The position numbers and the translations under genes are program-made. The notes beneath the pieces are model-generated. The model saw nothing but the letters and a program-made list of their open reading frames with translations, ran no database searches and had not been told where the DNA came from. From Candidatus Methanogaster sp. UBA203 (GTDB taxonomy: Archaea; Halobacteriota; Methanosarcinia; Methanosarcinales; Methanogasteraceae), in the NCBI GenBank assembly GCA_002503595.1, contig DASC01000183.1:1-11647 (forward strand): a stretch of DNA of 11,647 nt. Reading direction: 5' to 3'. This document shows, in pieces, positions 6,341 through 11,647 of the stretch. The stretch's first letter is position 1; each line of letters begins with the position of its first letter.

Positions 6341-7453
6341 ATGTACCCACTCTACAAACGCCCGTGGTTCAGTGTCTATCTTGACGCAGACGGCAGCATG
6401 ACCATGAGCGGCATCCTTGCGCCCGCGATAAAGCCATTCACGTCCGATCTTCTCGATATCTTCGAGAGCGCAAAGCCGGTTGGCGCAGATGGGGAAGAAC
6501 TGGTCTTCTCGACGTGGGTGCCGCCGATACCCGGGAAAGCGTTTGATCGGCTTGTGAAAAGCCAGCTTGATGCCAGATTCGGAAAAAATATCCCGGATCA
6601 GGTCACGATATCGATCACAGAGGAGTGCCCGAACAGGTGCGTCCACTGCGCACTTCCTGATACCGAAAGTAAGGCATCACTGCCGCCAGAGGTGGTGAAG
6701 GATGTGATCGATCAGGTGACCTGCATGGGCACCACATTGATCATATTCGACGGCGGCGAGCCCATGATGTACCCTGAACTTGCAGAGGTGGTCCGGCACG
6801 TTGATCCTGATAAGGCGATTGCGACCGTGTTTACGTCCGGAACAGGGCTTACAATGGAACTGGCGGAATCGTTAAAGGATGCCGGACTCTTTGCGGTCAA
6901 TGTGAGCATCGACAGCCCGCACCCGGAGGAGCATGACCGGATGAGGGGGCGAATCGGGGTATTTGATGAGGCGCTCGCTGCGATCAAAAACTCACTTGCG
7001 GCAGGTCTGTTTGTCGATATCTATGTCGTGCTATCCCCGATGAACATCCATGACCTGAAGGAGTTTTATTCGCTCGCTTTAGAAACGGGCGTCCACGAAC
7101 TCTCATTCTATGAGATCGTGCCGACAGGGAGGTGGATCGATCACGAAAGCGATGTTCTGAGTGATGCGGATCGTGAAATCCTTGATTCGTTTGTCAGGTG
7201 GGCAGCAAATGATGGCAGGGTTCGGGTATTCTCGATACCGCACGCGATGAAGACAACAGGCTGCTTTGCAGGGAAAAGATGGCTTCACGTAACGCCGCAG
7301 GGAGATGTGCTGCCCTGCGCATGTATCCCGATTCCTTATGGTAATATTCGGGATGAAAGCATCGAAACAATCTGGAAACGGATCAGGAAGGATTCCGCAT
7401 ACAACGCGGGATCGTGCCTGATGCGAAACCCTGAGTTCAGGAGACGGCTATGA
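6341..7453 (+). CDS. Radical SAM protein with SPASM/twitch-like C-terminal cysteines
   Basis: A 370-residue radical SAM enzyme. The 4Fe-4S motif CPNRCVHC has cysteines C96, C100 and C103, followed by the SAM-binding FDGGEP (136-141) and a normal barrel (VSIDSP, 188-193). The C-terminal part has GCFAG (C308), PQGDVLPCAC (C326, C328), then IPYGNI and GSC (C359). This spacing resembles a SPASM or twitch auxiliary-cluster domain, though with fewer cysteines than canonical SPASM. About 90 residues precede the cluster motif and match nothing I know. SPASM-type enzymes commonly modify peptides or proteins, or assemble cofactors; the substrate here is unknown. Its stop overlaps the next gene as ATGA. 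The ATG at 6341 has only a weak upstream ribosome site and may be close to the transcript start. Confidence 0.9.
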   Translation: MYPLYKRPWFSVYLDADGSMTMSGILAPAIKPFTSDLLDIFESAKPVGADGEELVFSTWVPPIPGKAFDRLVKSQLDARFGKNIPDQVTISITEECPNRCVHCALPDTESKASLPPEVVKDVIDQVTCMGTTLIIFDGGEPMMYPELAEVVRHVDPDKAIATVFTSGTGLTMELAESLKDAGLFAVNVSIDSPHPEEHDRMRGRIGVFDEALAAIKNSLAAGLFVDIYVVLSPMNIHDLKEFYSLALETGVHELSFYEIVPTGRWIDHESDVLSDADREILDSFVRWAANDGRVRVFSIPHAMKTTGCFAGKRWLHVTPQGDVLPCACIPIPYGNIRDESIETIWKRIRKDSAYNAGSCLMRNPEFRRRL

Positions 7454-8190
7454 CCGCAAATAACATAATCCCGCTTTCGACTGTGGACTGGTACGGACGC
7501 GCCGCGACCGTGGTTTTCTTGATGGGCTGCCCGTTCAGATGCCCGTACTGCCAGAACCACGCGCTCCTTGAGATGGGGCAACTCAGCTCCGAACCGGCAG
7601 ACATCGAAGAGATCGAGTCAGAGATCAAGAAAAACTCCTTATTCATAAGCGCTGTCGTCTTTACCGGAGGCGAGTCGTTCCACCAGTTAGGTGCACTCTT
7701 GCACCTCGCAGAATTCACACATAAACAGGGTCTGCTCGTAGGTGTTGAGACGAACGGGTACTACACCGACCGGATCAGGCAGATGATCGATGCGCATCTC
7801 GTTGATCTGATCTGCATGGATGTGAAGGCGCCGCTTACGCGTGATGCGTATCTCAGAATCTGCGGCATCGATGCTGCCACATGCGTCTCGGATTCACTTG
7901 GACTGTGTGGACTGTGCAGGGAGAATAATATTGATTTTGAGGCAAGAACGACGGTATTTCCTGATTTTATCGGATCGCCGCAGGAGATACGTTCGATTGC
8001 CGAATCTATACGGGGGATTGCAGGAGATGTGCGGTACATTATCCAGCAAGGCATCCCGGAACACGCATGGAAGGATGTTCCTGAGAGGGCATACACACGG
8101 GATGAACTGATCTCACTTGCAAAGGTCGCAAGACAGTTTTTATCGGACGTCAGGATCAGAACAAAGGAATCTGGCGAGGAATGTGTATGA
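7450..8190 (+). CDS. NrdG/PFL-activase-like radical SAM protein
   Basis: A 246-residue radical SAM enzyme of the glycyl-radical-activase type. CPFRCPYC (C27, C31, C34) follows a short N-terminal stretch with WYGRAATVVFLMGC, a pattern usual for NrdG2-like activating proteins. FTGGESF (71-77), VETNGYY (99-105) and MDVKAPL (123-129) complete the family signatures. Automatic annotation usually names this 'anaerobic ribonucleotide reductase activating protein'. No NrdD or other glycyl-radical enzyme lies in the window, so that role is unproven. It is longer than minimal NrdG proteins (about 150-200 residues) and has extra cysteines at about 145-156. AGGAG (7439-7443) lies 6 bases before the ATG, which overlaps the upstream stop (ATGA). 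The coupling points to joint work with the SPASM-like protein. Confidence 0.88.
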   Translation: MTANNIIPLSTVDWYGRAATVVFLMGCPFRCPYCQNHALLEMGQLSSEPADIEEIESEIKKNSLFISAVVFTGGESFHQLGALLHLAEFTHKQGLLVGVETNGYYTDRIRQMIDAHLVDLICMDVKAPLTRDAYLRICGIDAATCVSDSLGLCGLCRENNIDFEARTTVFPDFIGSPQEIRSIAESIRGIAGDVRYIIQQGIPEHAWKDVPERAYTRDELISLAKVARQFLSDVRIRTKESGEECV

Positions 8191-8966
8191 CGACGGTTGA
8201 AAGCATCATCAACGTTATAACATACTTCAGTTTCTATCTATATTATGTCCATCGCGCATCGCTCATCGCCTTGTTCCTGCTGCTGCTGGTTTTTTATATT
8301 TTGTACAGAATATGCACAAAAGATCTCAGATCAATCCCATACGCGGTCAGCACAATTCCTGATAGACTGCTTGTATGGGATCGAAAGAGCAATGTCCGTG
8401 CAAGGATGCATCAGTACAGGGAACTTGCAATGCGACCGCGAGTCTACAAGATGTTCGTTCCGCTCATCGCTGCGGTGGTGATCGCGTATATCCTGCTTGC
8501 GCACCTGTTCTTTCCCGCGGTGGTCACGTCAGGAAGCATGGATCCGACACTTGAGAAATACGACGTCGTTCTTACGCAGAGACTGTATCTGACACCTGAT
8601 GTCGGGGATATCATCGTCTTCGATGTCGAAGAATCCCGGCTCCCTGTGGTTCACAGGATCGTCTCGGTAGCTGGTAGTGGAATCAGGACAAAAGGTGATG
8701 CAAGGACGTTTCAGGACGGTTGGGTGCTTACGGAGGCTCAGATTAATGGCGAACTGATCACTTATGGTGGGGAGCCGATCGTGATCAAGAACGTCGGTAG
8801 GTACATCCTGTTTGACCCGTCCGAAAAGGTCAGTATCACAAGCAAATATGGCTCTGAATTCTATCGCACAGCCCAGATCATCAAATACATAAAGAAGATG
8901 GGTTTTGTGATCGCAATAATATGCATCTGCCTGTATCTTTACTTTGCGATAACTGAGCGGCGCTAA
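8187..8966 (+). CDS. Signal peptidase I, archaeal/ER type
   Basis: A 259-residue membrane protease that removes signal peptides on the outer face of the membrane. The catalytic triad is the archaeal/ER Ser-His-Asp type: S117 in TSGSMDPT, H156 in VVHRIVS (His in place of the bacterial Lys), and D171 in TKGDA. TM segments lie at about 24-41, 90-110 (just before the active serine) and 238-254. The N-terminal extra TM and the cytoplasmic loop between (about 42-88) make it longer than simple archaeal homologues. I chose ATG 8187 over ATG 8181 because GAGGA (8176-8180) is 6 bases from the former and touches the latter. The chosen start forms an ATGA overlap with the preceding gene. Linkage to two radical SAM genes is unusual and suggests a dedicated, rather than housekeeping, peptidase. 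Confidence 0.92.
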   Translation: MTTVESIINVITYFSFYLYYVHRASLIALFLLLLVFYILYRICTKDLRSIPYAVSTIPDRLLVWDRKSNVRARMHQYRELAMRPRVYKMFVPLIAAVVIAYILLAHLFFPAVVTSGSMDPTLEKYDVVLTQRLYLTPDVGDIIVFDVEESRLPVVHRIVSVAGSGIRTKGDARTFQDGWVLTEAQINGELITYGGEPIVIKNVGRYILFDPSEKVSITSKYGSEFYRTAQIIKYIKKMGFVIAIICICLYLYFAITERR

Positions 8967-9784
8967 TCAGAGTCCGGAAGTGTGACATCCGCAGACCGGT
9001 GCCAGTAATACTCAAATAGCGCATTTCCCCACTCGGTTGCAGCAGAGTCCTCGCTGACGAGATCGGTATTGTAGTCGTACGTACCATCAGGTCTGAAAAA
9101 GCCGAGTGATAGGGTCTTCTCGGTTACCGTGAACGCAACCCTCACATCCTCCTCGATCACTCTCAGACTGAAGTTTGGCATGGCTTTGAAACGCTGGAGC
9201 ACGTCCTCATGCCTCTCGCGCATCAGTTCCAGTACAGGAGATGTTACTACAAGACGTATCGCTGCCTCATGCTCCGCGAACCTCCTGAACATGTCGGGCA
9301 ACTCCGGATGCAGGAACGGCGAAACCCCATTTACCACATTGCACCCCTCAAGTAGTTTCAGGAAATGTCTATGTACTTCAAAAAGATCTGCCGGTGAAGC
9401 CTCTACAATTTGAGATCTGACTATAGAACCGATATTCCTGAAAAACAAATCCGGAATCACGTATGTTTCATGGTTCTTCCAGAATTGTTCATGTGTTTTG
9501 AACATGGAAAGTGTTTCAATGAAATCGATCAACTTGGATGAGATGAGTCTTCCAAACGGTGTCACGTCGTAGTACCGATCCTCATGAGATATGAGACCTT
9601 TCGATTTTAACTCAGCGAGCACCGGCAGGATAGTGGACGTCCGATAACCAAACTCACTTCTCAACTGGTCCATAGTCATTCTTTCCCTATTTAGACTGAT
9701 CAGCAGTTTGACACGCACTCCTGATGTTGTGAAAAACTTCAGTTCATCCTTGATTCCATTGTACGAATCGATTTCCGGAATCAT
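8963..9784 (-). CDS. Winged-helix transcriptional regulator with FilR1 (DUF1724) domain
   Basis: A 273-residue regulator. Residues about 14-85 form an ArsR/MarR-like winged helix (KFFTTSGVRVKLLISL, then a recognition-helix region around FGYRTSTILPVLAELKSKGLI and a wing ending in YYDVTPFGRL). The following 170 residues have the pattern of the FilR1 middle domain, with HPELPDMFRRF, VVTSPVLELM and a C-terminal SLGFFRPDGTYD segment. FilR1-type proteins are common in Methanosarcinales and related archaea; MreA and FilR, linked to methanogenesis and filament control, belong to this broad group. Target and effector are unknown here. The ATG has no Shine-Dalgarno. A TATA-like TTAAGAAA lies about 25 bases upstream, suggesting a leaderless message. 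The TAG stop overlaps by 4 bases the TAA stop of the convergent signal peptidase. ubiA, on the same strand, ends 25 bases upstream. Confidence 0.9.
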   Translation of the reverse strand: MIPEIDSYNGIKDELKFFTTSGVRVKLLISLNRERMTMDQLRSEFGYRTSTILPVLAELKSKGLISHEDRYYDVTPFGRLISSKLIDFIETLSMFKTHEQFWKNHETYVIPDLFFRNIGSIVRSQIVEASPADLFEVHRHFLKLLEGCNVVNGVSPFLHPELPDMFRRFAEHEAAIRLVVTSPVLELMRERHEDVLQRFKAMPNFSLRVIEEDVRVAFTVTEKTLSLGFFRPDGTYDYNTDLVSEDSAATEWGNALFEYYWHRSADVTLPDSD

Positions 9785-9805
9785 ACAATAAAAATGTACA
9801 CCACA

Positions 9806-9813
9806 TTTCTTAA
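9806..9813 (-). promoter_or_regulatory. TATA-like box for a leaderless FilR1-type regulator transcript
   Basis: On the minus strand TTAAGAAA is centred about 25 bases before the ATG at 9784 and overlaps the end of the prenyltransferase gene. No ribosome site precedes the ATG, so a leaderless start fits. Co-transcription with the upstream prenyltransferase is also possible given the 25-base gap. Confidence 0.35.
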
Positions 9814-10718
9814 GTGTTGCCCATAGTGGAAAATATAATCGGGTATATCCATGCGCCTATGTCAATGATGATCCATTCCCCGTCCAGCAGTATATCCCAT
9901 GAAACACCCTCATGATCATTTGTATTACAGAAGTGGAAGATATACAGGTACCCGTATACCATGCTGGAGATCAAGATTATGTAATATTTACTGAACAAAT
10001 CTGAAAACAATACAAACCATACCACAAGCAGAGACTGAATGAGCAATAACATTTGTCTTGTTCTTTTTATCCCTATAACAACCGGAATCGTCTTTACGCC
10101 GTTTAATGTGTCCCCTTCCACATCTCTCACATCAAACAGAACCGTATTTATAAAAACCTTACTGAAGAAGAAAGGAAAAATAAAGAACAGTTTAGCAGAA
10201 CTGTGCAGGTGAAGCGCGGGCAGAAATGCTGCGCAAACCGCCAGACTGAAAGCAACAATAAGGCTCTTCACAAGGAATATGTCCTTTAATCTGGGAATTC
10301 CGATTATCGAAAGGGAATTTGTACTGTAGACGATTCCTGATAGGAAGGGGACCAGCAGAATGCCTGCAGCAAACGGGCTTTCGATCAATCCGAGAAGCAA
10401 TGCTGCAATGTATGAGGCGATGGCAAGAGTTAGCAGAAACCTCTCATTACCATGCACGAAGGTATACCGCGCCGGCATATTTATCGCGTCCTCTTCCCGA
10501 TCTGTCACTTTGTTGAGACTGTACACGCTGTATATCACAAAGAACATGGCATAGAGCAGGATCGGTTTCAGTGCTACATCGAGTACAATGAATGAAAAAT
10601 AGAGCATCATCAAACTGGTAAACGCTGTGAAGACCGAACTCACCATCAAGAACGATATGAGTTTCCCTATTCTCGGAATATATGCTCTTCTACTCTTGCT
10701 GATAGTAACGGTCCCCAC
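9810..10718 (-). CDS. UbiA-superfamily membrane prenyltransferase
   Basis: A 302-residue polytopic membrane protein of the UbiA family, which transfers prenyl chains from prenyl diphosphates to acceptors such as glycerol-phosphate lipids, quinone rings, haem or carotenoids. Both Mg-diphosphate motifs are present: NKVTDREED (N69, D73, D77; NxxxDxxxD) and DVRDVEGD (D196, D199, D203; DxxDxxxD). About eight hydrophobic segments run along the sequence. The acceptor cannot be read from sequence; archaeal lipid synthesis (DGGGP synthase) and carotenoid or quinone prenylation are possibilities, and the first-motif deviation from NDxxD argues against a routine DGGGP synthase. The start is GTG at 10718, with GGTGAT (10724-10729) 5 bases upstream. 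A strong TATA box sits 35-42 bases upstream, so this gene has its own promoter. The FilR1-like regulator follows on the same strand. Confidence 0.87.
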   Translation of the reverse strand: MGTVTISKSRRAYIPRIGKLISFLMVSSVFTAFTSLMMLYFSFIVLDVALKPILLYAMFFVIYSVYSLNKVTDREEDAINMPARYTFVHGNERFLLTLAIASYIAALLLGLIESPFAAGILLVPFLSGIVYSTNSLSIIGIPRLKDIFLVKSLIVAFSLAVCAAFLPALHLHSSAKLFFIFPFFFSKVFINTVLFDVRDVEGDTLNGVKTIPVVIGIKRTRQMLLLIQSLLVVWFVLFSDLFSKYYIILISSMVYGYLYIFHFCNTNDHEGVSWDILLDGEWIIIDIGAWIYPIIFSTMGNT

Positions 10719-10752
10719 AGATCATCACCCCACACATAAGTGGCGCCAACCC

Positions 10753-10760
10753 TATTTATA
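10753..10760 (-). promoter_or_regulatory. Strong TATA box of the prenyltransferase gene
   Basis: Minus-strand TATAAATA, preceded by the purine-rich GAAAG that fits a BRE, is the best archaeal promoter in the window. Transcription would begin near 10731, giving a leader of about 13 bases that carries the GGTGAT ribosome site ahead of GTG 10718. It lies 51 bases from mobile-element copy 2, which was therefore inserted just upstream of this promoter. Confidence 0.6.
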
Positions 10761-10811
10761 CTTTCTTGCAGGAAAGTCACACTGGCGAATTGCCGTATTC
10801 ACAGATCACAG

Positions 10812-11047
10812 GTAACTACTCAGGTACCTAAACCACTATCGGGGGACTTCACCATGCAGAAACTATCCGGGACATGGAGCATACTGCAACCAACAGGGAA
10901 TTTAACCGCAGAGTGCGCAGAGGGGCGCAGAGGGAAAATAAACGGTTAAGTGCTTCTAGCGTTCCTCTGCGCCCTCCGCGGTTATTTTTCTTGCCAGAAA
11001 ATACAGGATCGCAATCAGGAGACCGATCAATATACCTGAGTAGTTAC
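10812..11047. mobile_element. MITE-like element, copy 2 (236 bp, IS66-type ends)
   Basis: It has the same 15-bp terminal inverted repeats as copy 1 (GTAACTACTCAGGTA at 10812-10826, its complement at 11033-11047), in the same orientation. It is flanked by its own 8-bp direct repeat, GATCACAG (10804-10811 and 11048-11055). The different duplication at each copy supports independent insertion rather than a block duplication. Relative to copy 1 it has a tandem duplication of the 10-mer GCGCAGAGGG in the 5' arm of the internal hairpin, and a C that improves pairing in the 3' arm. No transposase is encoded. With the promoter before it, it fills the 331-base gap between the vms1-like gene and the prenyltransferase gene. 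On the plus strand the hairpin is followed by TTATTTTTCTT, which could act as a terminator in that direction. Confidence 0.93.
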
Positions 11048-11049
11048 GA

Positions 11050-11647
11050 TCACAGCCTGTATAACCTACCAGCCCAGACCACTTTGAGAGCGACATCCTC
11101 CGGATTTCCATCCATATCCACTCTCTTCTCGATCACTGGAATCTTCACGCCTGCAAGCATCTTCCTTGTGAGTGAAAGATCGCCGCCAGCGATGATCATC
11201 TCGACCGGACCATCCATCATCGACCGGAGTTTTTCCTGCACCTTCTTTATGTGATACAGAACATCCTGATCCCGGCCGCGCTCGAATCTCCGCTGGCTCC
11301 ACCCGCCCTTGGTATGCTTTGCCTGGACTCCGGTACGCAGGATCTCGGCGCAGACCTCAGATCCTCTGCCGTCGCCCCGGTCTCCGCCTCTGCCACCACC
11401 TCGGACGATTCCAACGACGGTGCGCCCCGCATGTGCATACAGAGCGCAGACAGTCGAGTCATACGCAAGCATCCCCTTAAGCAGAGTCAAATCATACGTG
11501 TCAGCAGTTACCCAGTCCGATCTCTCGATCACGAATGGGGGCACGACTGCTACCGAAATGCAATGATCCTCGTCATAGAACAGCACTTTTCCATTGTACG
11601 ATCTGATCTGATCGAAGAGATGTATGCAGTCCGCATCGATCGTGTCC
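11050..11647 (-). CDS. Vms1/VLRF1-type peptidyl-tRNA hydrolase, N-terminus beyond the window
   Basis: The reading frame is open to the right edge, so the gene is partial; the GTG at 11584-11586 is an internal valine, not the start. Visible are about 199 C-terminal residues. Key is the loop TKGGWSQRRFERGR, whose GxxQ (GWSQ; the glutamine codon is 11293-11295) is the catalytic motif of the eRF1-like VLRF1 domain. A helix rich in charged residues (IKKVQEKL) and a C-terminal strand/helix pattern MIIAGGDLSLTRKML then follow, as in archaeal Vms1/Ankzf1 homologues. Family members release nascent chains from peptidyl-tRNA on stalled large subunits, a ribosome rescue role. An Arg/Gly-rich stretch (11362-11403) precedes the catalytic loop and looks like an insertion. 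The stop codon TGA (11050-11052) lies within the 8-bp target duplication of mobile-element copy 2. Confidence 0.84.
   Translation of the reverse strand, partial: DTIDADCIHLFDQIRSYNGKVLFYDEDHCISVAVVPPFVIERSDWVTADTYDLTLLKGMLAYDSTVCALYAHAGRTVVGIVRGGGRGGDRGDGRGSEVCAEILRTGVQAKHTKGGWSQRRFERGRDQDVLYHIKKVQEKLRSMMDGPVEMIIAGGDLSLTRKMLAGVKIPVIEKRVDMDGNPEDVALKVVWAGRLYRL

Noticed and set aside
10740..11254. Plus-strand reading frames through mobile-element copy 2 (NREFNRRVRRGAQREN-like translation)
   Set aside because: They span the element's repeats and the antisense of the vms1-like gene. Repetitive Arg/Gly-rich peptides of this kind arise from GCAGAG repeats and are not proteins.

Overview
The window looks like a piece of an archaeal chromosome, most likely from a methanogen or a methane- or alkane-oxidising relative (Methanosarcinales / ANME / Syntrophoarchaeum-like). 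The grounds are an archaeal clamp-loader small subunit, a methanofuran biosynthesis enzyme (MfnB), an ER/archaeal-type signal peptidase with a Ser-His-Asp site, a FilR1/DUF1724-type regulator of the kind common in Methanomicrobia, and TATA boxes about 25 bases before several probable transcription starts. The lineage is inferred; no rRNA or tRNA gene is present to fix it.

Layout, left to right. 1-3156 (+): a tight run of rfcS, a single-domain KaiC/RAD55-like ATPase (8-base overlap), a SAM-dependent methyltransferase with an unrecognised N-terminal domain, and a 64-residue ribbon-helix-helix-like protein. 3243-3941 (+): mfnB, with its own TATA box and Shine-Dalgarno (SD) site. 3942-4470: a gene-free convergent region holding a 226-bp mobile element inserted in a 9-bp tandem repeat. 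4471-6234 (-): a membrane site-2 protease with PDZ domains. 6341-8966 (+), divergent from it: three genes joined by ATGA overlaps, namely a radical SAM/SPASM-like enzyme, an NrdG/PFL-activase-like radical SAM enzyme and a type I signal peptidase. 8963-10718 (-): a UbiA-type prenyltransferase, then a FilR1-like regulator, whose stop overlaps the signal peptidase stop. 10812-11047: a second copy of the mobile element (236 bp). 11050-11647 (-): the C-terminal part of a Vms1/VLRF1-type peptidyl-tRNA hydrolase that runs off the right edge.

The strongest unexpected result is the pair of nearly identical 226/236-bp elements. Both have perfect 15-bp terminal inverted repeats (GTAACTACTCAGGTA), and each is flanked by its own perfect 8-bp target duplication (ACGAATTG; GATCACAG). 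They encode no transposase. The GTAA end plus the 8-bp duplication fits IS66-family mobilisation, so they are best read as non-autonomous MITEs. One copy landed exactly at the vms1 stop codon and regenerated it. The most interesting gene set is the coupled radical SAM / activase-like / signal peptidase operon facing a site-2 protease, which could be an uncharacterised system for modifying an exported substrate. No substrate gene is visible, so that is a hypothesis. Also notable: rfcS appears to start at a non-canonical ATC codon placed exactly behind a good SD site.
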